From assembly GCA_023428065.1 (NCBI GenBank), contig JAEYZI010000061.1, forward strand, positions 1 to 64,000: 64,000 nucleotides of DNA, given 5' to 3'. Every line of letters starts with the position of its first letter. The stretch's first letter is position 1. This document shows positions 34,926-44,002 of the stretch, one piece after another. Position numbers and translations under genes: made by a program. Source of the DNA: Actinomycetes bacterium. GTDB lineage: Bacteria; Actinomycetota; Actinomycetes; Actinomycetales; Microbacteriaceae. The notes beneath the pieces were generated by a model. The model was not told the origin of the DNA. It did not search any database and saw only the letters and a list, made by a program, of their open reading frames with translations.

Positions 34926-35915
34926 GTGCGCCGTACCTCCGCGCTCGTCAGTTCCGTCGCCGTCGTGACGGTGCTCTCCGCCGCGCTCGTCGGATGCGCT
35001 GCCTCGCCCGACGACGTCACGGGCTGCGAGCCCCTCGTCGCCGGCGGCGACGCCTCGGCGCTCGTCGAGGCGACGGGCGAGGTCGGCTCGGCCCCCGAGG
35101 TGTCGATCCCCGCGCCGCTCGTGGCGGATGCCGCGGAGCGCACGGTGCTCGAGAAGGGCGAGGGTCTCGTCGCGCGCGTCGGCATGACGGTCGACTTCGA
35201 CGCGGCGGTCTACGACGGCCGGACCGGTGACCTCCTGATCAAGTCGGCCTTCAACGGCACCCAGGGCGTGCGCTACCGGGCGGGTCTGCCCATCTCGTCC
35301 ACGCAGGACGAGGCGAGCTCGCTCGCGCGGGCGCTCGTGTGCGCACAGCCGGGCGAGCGCATCGCCCTCGCGACGCCGGCGGACGACACGGGCATCGACC
35401 TCTCCGGCGCGGGCGTCACGGGCGACAGCACGGTCGTCGTCGTCCTGGACGTGCAGGAGGTCTTCCTCGGCAAGGCCGACGGGGTCAACCAGCTGCCGCA
35501 GGACGGCCTCCCCGTCGTCGTGACGGCCCCCGACGGGACCGTCGGCGTCACCGTGCCCTCCGGGATCGAGGCCCCGACCGAGAACCGGACGGCCGTCATC
35601 AAGCTCGGCTCCGGCTCGAAGCTCGCGGCCGAGGACCTCGCCGTGCTGCAGATCGCGAACTGGGCCTGGCCGACGGGCGACGACGCCGAGATCGACGAGA
35701 AGACCTCGACCTGGGACCAGGGCAAGATGCCCGAGACGGTCGCCCTGACCGCCTCCGGCGACCAGGCGATCCCGTCCGTATTCCTCGACGCCCTCATCGG
35801 GCTGCCGGTCGGCTCGCAGGTGCTCGTCGTCGTCGCGCCGACGGCCGAGTCGACGAACGCCAGCATCTTCGTCTTCGACGTCCTCGGCATCCAGTCCGCC
35901 CCCGGCACGAGGTAG
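34926..35915 (+). CDS. FKBP-like peptidyl-prolyl isomerase lipoprotein
   Basis: 329 residues from a GTG preceded by AGGAAAG. An Arg-containing signal peptide leads to the lipobox LVGC24, so it should be lipidated and face outward. Two related segments follow, each like a diverged FKBP domain (VGMTVDFDAAVYDGRTGDLLIKSAFNG, PGERIALATP; VGSQVLVVVAP near the end). Family role: folding of exported proteins; the active-site residues are weakly conserved, so activity is uncertain. It precedes pafBC-tatAC, a neighbourhood suited to protein export. Confidence 0.82.
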   Translation: MRRTSALVSSVAVVTVLSAALVGCAASPDDVTGCEPLVAGGDASALVEATGEVGSAPEVSIPAPLVADAAERTVLEKGEGLVARVGMTVDFDAAVYDGRTGDLLIKSAFNGTQGVRYRAGLPISSTQDEASSLARALVCAQPGERIALATPADDTGIDLSGAGVTGDSTVVVVLDVQEVFLGKADGVNQLPQDGLPVVVTAPDGTVGVTVPSGIEAPTENRTAVIKLGSGSKLAAEDLAVLQIANWAWPTGDDAEIDEKTSTWDQGKMPETVALTASGDQAIPSVFLDALIGLPVGSQVLVVVAPTAESTNASIFVFDVLGIQSAPGTR

Positions 35916-35921
35916 GCCCCC

Positions 35922-36914
35922 ACGAGCGCGAACCCCGCCCCCGCGCCGGTTCCCGTCGAGGATCGGCTCTTCAGCCTCGTCCTCGCCCTGCTCGCGACCG
36001 AGTCCGGTCTCACCAAGACCGAGATCCTGTCGAGCGTGCGCGGCTACGCGCAGCGCTACATCGCGGGGGGCGACAACGCGAACCTCGAGCGGCAGTTCGA
36101 GCGCGACAAGGACGACATCCGCGAGCTCGGCGTGCCGCTCGAGACGATCGAGCCGCTCGGCGAGCCGGGCGACAACCACAACCTGCGCTACCGGATCCCC
36201 AAGGGCGCGTACGAGCTGCCGGAGGACGTGCGCTTCGACTCCGACGAGATCGCGCTGCTCGGCCTCGCGGCGATGGCGTGGCGCGAGGGGTCGCTCAACG
36301 CGGAGTCGCGGCGGGCCCTCGTGAAACTGCGCGCCCTCGGCATCTCCGCCGACGAGCCCGTGCTGGGCTACGCGCCGCGGCTGCGGCTGCGCGACGCCGC
36401 GTTCGACCCGCTGACGCAGGCGATCGACCGCCACCAGCTCGTGCGCTTCGACTACCTCAAGCCGGGCGAGGAGCGGGCACGCACGCGCGAGGTCATCCCG
36501 CTCGCCCTCGTGCAATACGACGGGCGCTGGCACCTGTCGGCGGAGGAGCTCGCGACGGGGGAGCGCAAGACCTTCCTGCTGCGCCGCATCGTCGGCAAGG
36601 TGACGGCGGGCAAGCCCACCCCGGAGCGCCCCGGCGACCACACGGCACGCTCGCTCGCGGAGCTCGAGGAGGTGTGGCGGCGGGGCGTCGCCGACATCGA
36701 GGTGCGCGCGGGATCGGATGCCGCCCTCCGTCTCGCGCACCGCCGCGGCACCGAGGAGATCGCCCCCGGCATCCTGCGCGTGCACTACGTGGACCTCGCG
36801 ATCCTCGCCGACGAGCTCGCGGGCTTCGGGCCCGAGGCGCTCGTCGTGTCGCCGCCCGCCCTGCGCGACGCGGTCGTCGAGCGGCTCGAGAGGACGGTGG
36901 CCGACCATGGCTGA
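35922..36914 (+). CDS. pafB: WYL-domain transcriptional regulator PafB, apparent ACG start
   Basis: The frame opens after the lipoprotein TAG at 35913-35915. No ATG, GTG or TTG occurs until the GTG at 36036, which lies inside the conserved N-terminal helix-turn-helix (RLFSLVLALLATESGLTKTE). Starting at the ACG of 35922 gives TSANPAPAP and a full-length 330-residue protein; the ACG looks like ATG with one T-to-C change. The WYL domain follows (RFDYLKPGEERARTREVIPLAL, GRWHLSAEEL). PafB works with PafC as a heterodimeric activator of the LexA-independent DNA-damage response. The pafC start overlaps its end by 8 nt. Confidence 0.85.
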   Translation, partial: TSANPAPAPVPVEDRLFSLVLALLATESGLTKTEILSSVRGYAQRYIAGGDNANLERQFERDKDDIRELGVPLETIEPLGEPGDNHNLRYRIPKGAYELPEDVRFDSDEIALLGLAAMAWREGSLNAESRRALVKLRALGISADEPVLGYAPRLRLRDAAFDPLTQAIDRHQLVRFDYLKPGEERARTREVIPLALVQYDGRWHLSAEELATGERKTFLLRRIVGKVTAGKPTPERPGDHTARSLAELEEVWRRGVADIEVRAGSDAALRLAHRRGTEEIAPGILRVHYVDLAILADELAGFGPEALVVSPPALRDAVVERLERTVADHG

Positions 36915-37905
36915 CCGGCGCCACCGCACGCCCGCGCGCTCCGTGCCGCCCACGGGCTCGCGCGACAAGCTCGCGTTCCTCCTCGCGCTCGTGCCGTGGC
37001 TGCTCGAGCACGACCGGGTGAGCGTCGCGGAGGCCGCCGCCCACTTCGGCGTGAGCGAGGACGACATCCGCAGCTCGGTCTCGCTCGTCGCGATGAGCGG
37101 CGTGCCCGGGTCCACCGCGACCTACCAGCACGAGGACCTCTTCGACATCGACTGGGACGCCTTCGAGCTGCACGACGAGATCGCGATCACGCAGCACGTC
37201 GCGATCGACGACGCCCCGCGCCTCTCGGCGCGCGAGGCCGCCGCGCTCATCGCGGGACTCCAGTACCTGCAGTCGCTCCCCGAGAACGCCGACCGCGTCG
37301 CGATCCGCAACCTCGTCGAGAAGCTCTCGCGCGGCGCATCGGGCGCCCCGAGCCCGCTCGCCGTCGCGGGCGATCCCGACAGCGAGGTGATCGGCCTCGT
37401 CCGGCGCGCGGTCGCCGACGGACGCCGCGTGCGCTTCGCCTACCTCAACTCGCGCGGCGAGCGGGAGGAGCGCGACGTCGACCCGCTGCGGGTCGAGTCG
37501 ATCGACTCCGACTGGTACCTGCGCGGCTGGTGCCACCTGCGGGGCGCCCTGCGCACCTTCCGTTTCGACCGCATGAGCGACATGACCGTGACCGACGCGC
37601 CTATCGAGCACGACGCCTCGGAGGTGCGCCTCCCGGACACGCTCTTCGAGCCCTCCGCGGAAGACCTCGAGGTCACGATCGAGGCGGCCCCCGAGGTCGT
37701 GGGCCTGCTCGCCGACTACATCCCGGACGGCGCGCTCACGAGCGAGGTGGGCGACCGCATCCGCACGACGCTGCGCGTCTCGCACTACCACGGGCTCAAG
37801 CGGCTCATCGCGGGCATGCCCGGAACCGTGCGCGTCGTCGCCCCGGAGCAGGCGCGCCGCGCGGTCGCGGAGTGGGCCGCGGCGGGACTCAGCCGGTACG
37901 CGTAG
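36907..37905 (+). CDS. pafC: WYL-domain transcriptional regulator PafC
   Basis: 332 residues. N-terminal winged-helix (RDKLAFLLALVPWLLEHDRVSVAEAAAHFGVSEDDIRSSV), then a WYL core (RRVRFAYLNSRGEREERDVDPLRVESIDSDWYLRGWC) and the C-terminal WCX region. It pairs with PafB; in mycobacteria the complex binds DNA metabolites of damage and activates repair promoters. Gene order pafB-pafC-tatA-tatC-helY is conserved in actinobacteria, here without pup or proteasome genes. Confidence 0.92.
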   Translation: MADRRHRTPARSVPPTGSRDKLAFLLALVPWLLEHDRVSVAEAAAHFGVSEDDIRSSVSLVAMSGVPGSTATYQHEDLFDIDWDAFELHDEIAITQHVAIDDAPRLSAREAAALIAGLQYLQSLPENADRVAIRNLVEKLSRGASGAPSPLAVAGDPDSEVIGLVRRAVADGRRVRFAYLNSRGEREERDVDPLRVESIDSDWYLRGWCHLRGALRTFRFDRMSDMTVTDAPIEHDASEVRLPDTLFEPSAEDLEVTIEAAPEVVGLLADYIPDGALTSEVGDRIRTTLRVSHYHGLKRLIAGMPGTVRVVAPEQARRAVAEWAAAGLSRYA

Positions 37906-37943
37906 ACTGTGCGGCAGACCCGCACACCGACGAGGACGTTCCC

Positions 37944-38177
37944 ATGCTCACTCTTCCCCTGTTCGTGAACCAGTGGCAGACCTGGCTCATCATCCTCGTC
38001 GTCGTGCTCGTGCTCTTCGGCGCCACGCGTCTGCCCGCGCTCTCCAAGAGCCTCGGCCAGTCCGTCAAGATCTTCCGCAGCGAGATGAAGAACGACGACG
38101 CCGACGGCACGACGAAGTCCGAGGCGTCCGAGCCGACGAAGCCGGCCGACAGCGCCACGCCGACCGACAAGTCGTAG
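37944..38177 (+). CDS. tatA: Sec-independent translocase subunit TatA
   Basis: 77 residues: short N-terminus, a membrane helix (TWLIILVVVLVLFGATRLPAL), the amphipathic helix with SKSLGQSVKIFRSEMK and an acidic, Thr/Ser-rich tail. It forms the oligomeric pore for folded, twin-arginine-signal proteins with TatC encoded immediately downstream. The N-terminus FVNQWQTW, before the helix, is typical of actinobacterial TatA. Confidence 0.93.
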   Translation: MLTLPLFVNQWQTWLIILVVVLVLFGATRLPALSKSLGQSVKIFRSEMKNDDADGTTKSEASEPTKPADSATPTDKS

Positions 38178-38179
38178 GC

Positions 38180-39064
38180 GTGGCCGGCGGCACCGCCCGG
38201 TCGCATCCCCGCAAGAACAACCCCGAGCGGCGGATGTCGCTCGCAGAGCATCTCATCGAGCTGCGCAAGCGCCTCACGCGCAGCGCGTTCGCCGTGCTCG
38301 GGGGAACGATCATCGGCTGGATGATCTACGACCTCGGCTGGATCGGCGAGCTCCTCGACCCGGCGGTCCCCGGCGCCGCCGAGACTCTCGCGGGGCAGGG
38401 CACGTGGGCGGCGATCTCGGGGCCGGTGTTCCACATCGCCCACGAGCTCGGGCTCGATCCCGAGAAGATCACGCTCAACTTCTCGACCCTGACGGGCGCC
38501 CTCGACATCCAGTTCCAGGTGTCGCTCGTCGTCGGCATCATCCTCTCGAGCCCGGTGTGGCTCTACCAGATCTTCGCGTTCTTCGTGCCGGGCCTCACGA
38601 AGCGCGAGCGCCGCTACGTCTTCGGATTCTTCTTCTCGGCCGTCCCGCTCTTCCTGCTCGGCTGCGCCGCCGGCTGGATGGTGCTGCCGCGCATCGTCGA
38701 GTTCATGTTCCGCTTCGTGCCGCCGGGGGCGTCGCAGCTCTACGACACGAAGACCTACGTCGACTTCATTCTCAAGCTCCTTCTCGCGACGGGCGTCGCG
38801 TTCGTCATGCCGGTCTTCCTCGTGCTGCTCAACTTCGCGAGCGTGCTGCGGGGCGGGACGATCCTCCGCGGCTGGCGCTGGGCCGTGCTCATCATCGTCG
38901 TCTTCACCGCGATGGCGACCCCCGCCGCCGACCCCATCTCGATGCTGCTGCTCGCGCTGCCGATGGTGCTGCTCTACTTCGCGGCGGTCGGCGTCGCCGT
39001 CTGGCACGATCGCGTCGCGGACAGGCGCCAAGCCGCCTTCGAGGCGGGCCTCAGCGGCGCATGA
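38180..39064 (+). CDS. tatC: Sec-independent translocase subunit TatC
   Basis: 294 residues from a GTG 2 nt after the tatA stop. Six hydrophobic segments and TatC landmarks: MSLAEHLIELRKRL at the cytoplasmic N-terminus, SSPVWLYQIFAFFVPGLTKRERRYV, FRFVPPG, and MVLLYFAAVGVA near the end. It recognises twin-arginine signal peptides. The start ATG of helY overlaps its stop as ATGA. Confidence 0.95.
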   Translation: MAGGTARSHPRKNNPERRMSLAEHLIELRKRLTRSAFAVLGGTIIGWMIYDLGWIGELLDPAVPGAAETLAGQGTWAAISGPVFHIAHELGLDPEKITLNFSTLTGALDIQFQVSLVVGIILSSPVWLYQIFAFFVPGLTKRERRYVFGFFFSAVPLFLLGCAAGWMVLPRIVEFMFRFVPPGASQLYDTKTYVDFILKLLLATGVAFVMPVFLVLLNFASVLRGGTILRGWRWAVLIIVVFTAMATPAADPISMLLLALPMVLLYFAAVGVAVWHDRVADRRQAAFEAGLSGA

Positions 39065-41496
39065 GCACCGACGCCGAGCTCTCGCCCGCTGAGCGGTACG
39101 CCGCCTTCCGAGCACGCTCGCGCACACCTGAGCTCGAGGCGTTCCGCGCGCGCCTCGACGTGGAGCTCGACGACTTCCAGGTCGAGGCGTGCCGCTCGCT
39201 CGAGGAGGGGCGCAGCGTGCTCGTCGCGGCGCCGACGGGCGCCGGCAAGACGATCGTCGCGGAGTTCGCCGTGCACCTCGCCCTCGCCACTCCGACGGCG
39301 AAGGCTTTCTATACGACGCCCATGAAGGCCCTCAGCAACCAGAAGTACGCCGAGCTCGCCGCCGAGCACGGCGCCGAGAACGTCGGGCTGCTCACGGGCG
39401 ACACCAACATCAACTCGGGCGCACGGGTCGTCGTCATGACGACCGAGGTGCTGCGGAACATGCTCTACGCCGACTCTCCGCTGCTGCGCGACCTGGCCTT
39501 CGTCGTCATGGACGAGGTGCATTACCTCGCCGACCGTTTCCGCGGCGCCGTGTGGGAGGAGGTCATCATCCACCTCCCGCGCGAGGTTCGGATGGTGTCG
39601 CTCTCGGCGACCGTGTCGAACGCGGAGGAGTTCGGCGATTGGCTGCAGGCCGTGCGCGGCGACACCGACGTCGTCGTCTCGGAGCGCCGCCCCGTGCCGC
39701 TCGAGCAGCACGTCCTCGTGCGCGGCAAGCTCGCCGACCTCTTCGACGGCGCGCAGTCGCCCGACGCGCCCCCGCGCGTCAACCCCGAGCTCGCGCGCCT
39801 CGCGATCGCGGGCGGCCGCGGTCCCGGCACCTACCGTGGACCGCATCCGGGCCGGCACCAGCGCAAGGGCGAGGTGCTGCGCGACCGAATCTCGCGGCCC
39901 GAGGTGATCCGTCTGCTCGAGGACCGCCACCTGCTCCCCGCCATCTTCTTCGTCTTCAGCCGGAACGGATGCGACCAGGCGGTCGAGCAGGTGCTGCGCT
40001 CGGACGTGCGTCTCACCGAGCGCTGGGAGCGCGACGAGATCCGCCACCTCGTGGAAGAGCGGTGCGCGGGCCTGCGCGACGAGGACCTCGGCGTGCTCGG
40101 CTACTTCTCGTGGCTCGAGGGACTCGAACGCGGCGTCGCCGCCCATCACGCGGGCCTCATCCCGACGTTCAAGGAGGTCGTCGAGGAGCTCTTCCAGCGC
40201 AAGCTGCTGAAGGCGGTCTTCGCGACCGAGACCCTCGCGCTCGGCATCAACATGCCGGCCCGCACCGTCGTGCTCGAGAAGCTCGAGAAGTTCAACGGCG
40301 AGGCGCGCGTGCCGATCACGCCGGGGGAGTACACGCAGCTCACGGGACGCGCCGGCCGCCGGGGGATCGACGTCGAGGGGCACTCGGTCATCCAGTGGGC
40401 CGCGGGCCTCGACCCGCAGGCGGTCGCCCAGCTCGCGTCCCGCCGCAGCTACCCGCTCAACTCGAGCTTCCGCCCGACCTACAACATGGCGGTCAACCTC
40501 ATCGAGCAGTTCGGTCGCGACCGCACGCGCGAGATCCTCGAGAGCTCCTTCGCGCAGTTCCAGGCGGACCGCGCGGTCGTCGACCTCGCCCGCAAGATCC
40601 GCGAGCAGGAGAAGTCGCTCGCGGGCTACGCGGAGGCGATGCGCTGCCACCTGGGCGACTTCGGCGAGTACGCCGGCATCCGACGCGAGCTGAGCGACCT
40701 CGAGCGCAAGCAATCGCGCGCCCACGAGGGGTCGCGCGGGGAGCGCGAACGCCGTCAGCGGCAGATCGAGGCGCTGCGTCGGCGCATGAAGCAGCACCCG
40801 TGCCACGCGTGCAACGACCGCGAGGCCCATGCGCGCTGGGCGGAGCGCTGGTTCCGGCTCAAGCGCGATACGGACCGGCTCGCGAGCCAGGTGCGCGGCC
40901 GCACGGGCGCGGTCGCGCAGGTCTTCGACCGCATCACCGAGCTCCTGCTCGAGCTCGGCTACCTCGAGCACGACGCCCACGGCAGGCTCGTCGTCACGGC
41001 GGAGGGGCGCCGCCTACGCCGGATCTACGGCGAGCGCGATCTGCTCGTCGCGGAATGCCTGCGGCGCGGCCTGTGGGACGGAGCGGATGCCCCGACGCTC
41101 GCCGCGCTCGTGAGCGCGCTCGTCTACGAGCCGCGCCGCGAGGACGCCGGCATCGTGCGGGAGTACCCGAAGGGCCGCTTCGCCGCGATGTTCGGCGCGA
41201 CCGAGGGCGTGTGGTCCGAGCTCAGCGTGCTCGAGGAGGATCGACGGCTGCCCGAGACGGCGCCGCTCTCGGCGGCCCTCGCATCCGCGACGCACCGCTG
41301 GGCCCGCGGAGGCCGGCTCGACGCCGTGCTGCGCGACACCGACCTCGCGGCGGGCGACTTCGTGCGCTGGATGAAGCAGGTGATCGATCTCCTCGACCAG
41401 ATCTCGATCGTCGCCGACGGTCCGCTCGGTCGCACGGCGCGCGACGCGATCGACGACGTGCGGCGCGGTATCGTCGCCTACTCGAGCGTCGGCTGA
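39061..41496 (+). CDS. helY: Ski2/Mtr4-like DEAD-box RNA helicase HelY
   Basis: 811 residues. Motif I AAPTGAGKTIVAEFA, Ia TTPMKALSNQK, II DEVH, III SLSATVSN, V AVFATETLALGINMPARTVV and VI QLTGRAGRRGID, followed by the rRNA-processing-arch-like and C-terminal DSHCT-type helical domains, including HPCHACNDREAHARW with two Cys. Same relative position after tatC as mycobacterial helY. Likely RNA helicase in RNA processing or decay. Translationally coupled to tatC. Confidence 0.93.
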   Translation: MSTDAELSPAERYAAFRARSRTPELEAFRARLDVELDDFQVEACRSLEEGRSVLVAAPTGAGKTIVAEFAVHLALATPTAKAFYTTPMKALSNQKYAELAAEHGAENVGLLTGDTNINSGARVVVMTTEVLRNMLYADSPLLRDLAFVVMDEVHYLADRFRGAVWEEVIIHLPREVRMVSLSATVSNAEEFGDWLQAVRGDTDVVVSERRPVPLEQHVLVRGKLADLFDGAQSPDAPPRVNPELARLAIAGGRGPGTYRGPHPGRHQRKGEVLRDRISRPEVIRLLEDRHLLPAIFFVFSRNGCDQAVEQVLRSDVRLTERWERDEIRHLVEERCAGLRDEDLGVLGYFSWLEGLERGVAAHHAGLIPTFKEVVEELFQRKLLKAVFATETLALGINMPARTVVLEKLEKFNGEARVPITPGEYTQLTGRAGRRGIDVEGHSVIQWAAGLDPQAVAQLASRRSYPLNSSFRPTYNMAVNLIEQFGRDRTREILESSFAQFQADRAVVDLARKIREQEKSLAGYAEAMRCHLGDFGEYAGIRRELSDLERKQSRAHEGSRGERERRQRQIEALRRRMKQHPCHACNDREAHARWAERWFRLKRDTDRLASQVRGRTGAVAQVFDRITELLLELGYLEHDAHGRLVVTAEGRRLRRIYGERDLLVAECLRRGLWDGADAPTLAALVSALVYEPRREDAGIVREYPKGRFAAMFGATEGVWSELSVLEEDRRLPETAPLSAALASATHRWARGGRLDAVLRDTDLAAGDFVRWMKQVIDLLDQISIVADGPLGRTARDAIDDVRRGIVAYSSVG

Positions 41497-41514
41497 CCCA
41501 CCGGAAGGAGTGAC

Positions 41515-41799
41515 ATGTCGTTCCAGGCATATCTCGACACGATCGAGGAGAAGACGGGCCTCACCCCGCGCCAGATCATCGCGAAGGCCCACGAGCGGGG
41601 CTTCGACGCCTCCACCAAGGCGACGCCGATCGTGCAGTGGCTCGCCGACGAGTACGGCCTCGGCAGAGGCCACGCGATGGCGCTCGTGCACGTCATCACG
41701 AAGGGCCCGCAGATCAGCGACGTGGGCAGCGGCGGGATCCACGCCGACCCGACGAACGAGCTCTGGCTCGACGGCACGGCGAGCAATCCACACGGCTGA
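41515..41799 (+). CDS. DUF4287 domain protein
   Basis: 94 residues (SFQAYLDTIEEKTGLTPRQI, HAMALVHVITKG) matching DUF4287, a small helical domain often found alone or fused to DUF5655. Function unknown. GGAAGGAG lies 6 nt before the ATG, a strong ribosome binding site, and it follows helY by 18 bp, so it is probably the last gene of that operon. Confidence 0.88.
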   Translation: MSFQAYLDTIEEKTGLTPRQIIAKAHERGFDASTKATPIVQWLADEYGLGRGHAMALVHVITKGPQISDVGSGGIHADPTNELWLDGTASNPHG

Positions 41800-41840
41800 G
41801 GCGGGGGCGCAGGCGCCGCGCGCGCTCAGGCGCGTCGCCG

Positions 41841-41846
41841 TAGGCT
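41841..41846 (+). promoter_or_regulatory. -10 element of lnt
   Basis: TAGGCT, 9 nt before the ATG at 41856. Confidence 0.4.
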
Positions 41847-41855
41847 GAATCTCCC

Positions 41856-43433
41856 ATGCCCGCACCCGCCCTCGCACCCGACCCCGCACGCCCCTTCGTG
41901 CCCACGTGGGTCGCGGTGCTCCTCGCGCTCGTCGCGGGCCCCGTGACGGACGCGGCGTTCCCGGACATCGGATGGTGGCCGCTCGCCTTCGTCGGGGTCG
42001 CGCTCGTGCTCGTCGCGGCGTACGGACGTCGCGCGGCCGGGGGCTTCCTCGTGGGCCTCGTCTTCGGCGCGAGCTTCTACCTCGTGCACATCCCGTGGAT
42101 GACGCAGTTCCTCGATCCGGGCCTCCCGTTCCTCGTCCGTGCGGTGCCGTGGTTCGCGCTGAGCCTCGTGATGGCCCTGTGGTGCGGGCTCGGCACGATG
42201 CTCATCGCGATCGCGACGCGCGTCGTGCCGCGCGCGGTACGGAGCGCGCTCAGCCGCATGCTCCTCGTCCCATTCGTCATCGCGGGCCTGTGGACGGCGC
42301 GCGAGGCGATCTCGAGCGTGTGGCCGTACGGCGGGTTCGCGTGGGGGCGCATCTCCCAGTCGCAGTCGGAGAGCCCCCTCGCGCCCCTCTTCGCCTGGCT
42401 CGGCGTCTCGGGCGTCGGCTTCGTCATGGTCTTCCTGGTCGCCGTCGCCGTCGTGGCGGTCCGCGAGACGGGCACTCCCGCCCTGCTGCGCACCATGCTC
42501 GTGACGGCCCTGGCCGCGATCCTCGTGGCCTTCCCCGCTTTCCCGACCACGACCGACGGCACGCTGCGCGTCGCGGCGGTGCAGGGCAACGGCCGCACCG
42601 GCTACTTCCACCACGCCGAGAACGCGACCGACAACCTCCTCGACCAGTACGACGCCACGGAGCCCGTCTACACCGAGGACGTCGACGTCGTCGTGTGGCC
42701 CGAGGGGGCGAGCGATCTCGACCCCCTGCGCGACCGGTTCGCCGCGCGCGTCTTCGAGTCGGTCGCGGTCGCAGCCGATGCGCCCCTCGTGGGATGGGCG
42801 GTCACGAACCGGGGCGACGAGTACTTCAACACCTCGATGGTGTGGCGCGCGGGGGAGGGGATCGTCGACTCCTACGACAAGCGCCACCCCGTGCCCTTCG
42901 GCGAGTACGTGCCCGATCGGGCCGTCTGGCGCGGCTTCGCGCCCGACCTCATCGACCTCATCCAGCGCGAGTACACGCCGGGATCGACGGATGCCGTCAT
43001 GGACGTGGGTTCGGACGGCCGCTCGATCCTCGCGGCCTTCGCTATCTGCTTCGACATCGTCGACGACGTGCTCATGCGGGAAGGGGTGGCCGAGGGTGCG
43101 CAGCTCGTCCTCGCCCAGACCAACAACGCCGACTTCGGGCAGACCGACGAGAGCCTCCAGCAGCTCGCGATCGCGCGCATCCGGGCGATCGAGCTCGGGA
43201 GGTCGGTCGTCAACATCTCGACCGTCGGCGCGAGCGCGGTCATCCTGCCCGACGGGCGCACGGTCGCCGAGCTCCCGCGCTTCGAAGCGGGGGCGATGGT
43301 CGTCGATGTGCCGCTCAGCACGACGACGACCCCCGCGGTAGTGATCGGCCGGGGGGTCGAGTGGGGGGTCGCCGCGATCGCGCTCGGCGCGCTCATCGGC
43401 GCGGCGATCGGCGGGCGCCGTCGTCACGCCTGA
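41856..43433 (+). CDS. lnt: Apolipoprotein N-acyltransferase
   Basis: 525 residues. Six to seven N-terminal membrane segments precede an extracytoplasmic nitrilase-like domain with the Glu-Lys-Cys triad: Glu in VVWPEGASD, Lys in YDKRHPVPFGEYVP and Cys in AAFAICFDI. A last membrane helix closes the protein. It adds the third acyl chain to lipoproteins; two predicted lipoproteins are encoded in this window. Monocistronic, converging on rbpA with 3 bp between stops. Confidence 0.93.
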   Translation: MPAPALAPDPARPFVPTWVAVLLALVAGPVTDAAFPDIGWWPLAFVGVALVLVAAYGRRAAGGFLVGLVFGASFYLVHIPWMTQFLDPGLPFLVRAVPWFALSLVMALWCGLGTMLIAIATRVVPRAVRSALSRMLLVPFVIAGLWTAREAISSVWPYGGFAWGRISQSQSESPLAPLFAWLGVSGVGFVMVFLVAVAVVAVRETGTPALLRTMLVTALAAILVAFPAFPTTTDGTLRVAAVQGNGRTGYFHHAENATDNLLDQYDATEPVYTEDVDVVVWPEGASDLDPLRDRFAARVFESVAVAADAPLVGWAVTNRGDEYFNTSMVWRAGEGIVDSYDKRHPVPFGEYVPDRAVWRGFAPDLIDLIQREYTPGSTDAVMDVGSDGRSILAAFAICFDIVDDVLMREGVAEGAQLVLAQTNNADFGQTDESLQQLAIARIRAIELGRSVVNISTVGASAVILPDGRTVAELPRFEAGAMVVDVPLSTTTTPAVVIGRGVEWGVAAIALGALIGAAIGGRRRHA

Positions 43434-43436
43434 GGC

Positions 43437-43811
43437 TCAGGCGCTCTTGCTCTTGTCGGCGGCCTCGCCGCGGCGGGCGCGCAGGTAGGCGAGGCGCTCC
43501 TCGAGGAGCTCCTCGAGCTCGGCGCGCGTGCGACGCTCGAGCAGCATGTCCCAGTGGGTGCGGGGCGCCTTGGTCTCGGCGGCCTCGCTCTCGACGAGCT
43601 TGCCGTCGTCGCCGACGAGGCGGCCCTCCTGTCCGGTGCGCGGCGAATCCCAGGTCTCGGGGATCTCCGCCTCGGCCGCGAAGACGACCTCGAACGTGGT
43701 CCCGTCGTCCGTGCGGTACACGGCCTTCTTCCGGGGCGAGAACTCGACTCCCTCTTCGCTCTGCATGCTCTGAGCTCCGAGTCGCATCCCGCGCAAGCTG
43801 CGATCCGCCAT
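43437..43811 (-). CDS. rbpA: RNA polymerase-binding protein RbpA
   Basis: 124 residues. N-terminal MADRSLRGMRLGAQSM, the central barrel (FEVVFAAEAEIPETWDSPRTGQEG) and the C-terminal sigma-interaction helices (PRTHWDMLLERRTRAELEELL). It has no cysteines, so it is the zinc-free form. It stabilises open complexes of RNA polymerase with the principal sigma factor. AGAGGAGG precedes the ATG by 7 nt, so this gene is leadered. Confidence 0.95.
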   Translation of the reverse strand: MADRSLRGMRLGAQSMQSEEGVEFSPRKKAVYRTDDGTTFEVVFAAEAEIPETWDSPRTGQEGRLVGDDGKLVESEAAETKAPRTHWDMLLERRTRAELEELLEERLAYLRARRGEAADKSKSA

Positions 43812-44002
43812 CGTGTGGCCTCCTCTTATGCGCCGTGTCGGTGTGTGCGCGTGTCATCGCGCACGGGGGGACGAGGTCCGGTGGGACGGCGTCACCCGAG
43901 TACAACGTCTACGGTGACGGATGCCATCCCCGGCACTCGGCGTTTACAGTGCATTCCCAGCCTCCTCGGCCCGCATTGGCAGCGAGGGGCGGAGCGCGCG
44001 GC

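Noticed and set aside
34926..36914. Lipoprotein-PafB fusion by read-through of the TAG at 35913
   Set aside because: Same frame, but it would attach a cytoplasmic DNA-binding regulator to an exported lipoprotein; a separate start is far more plausible.
38404..41496. 1030-residue reading of helY with a long N-terminal extension
   Set aside because: The extension is out-of-frame tatC sequence; the ATGA overlap at 39061 gives the proper start.
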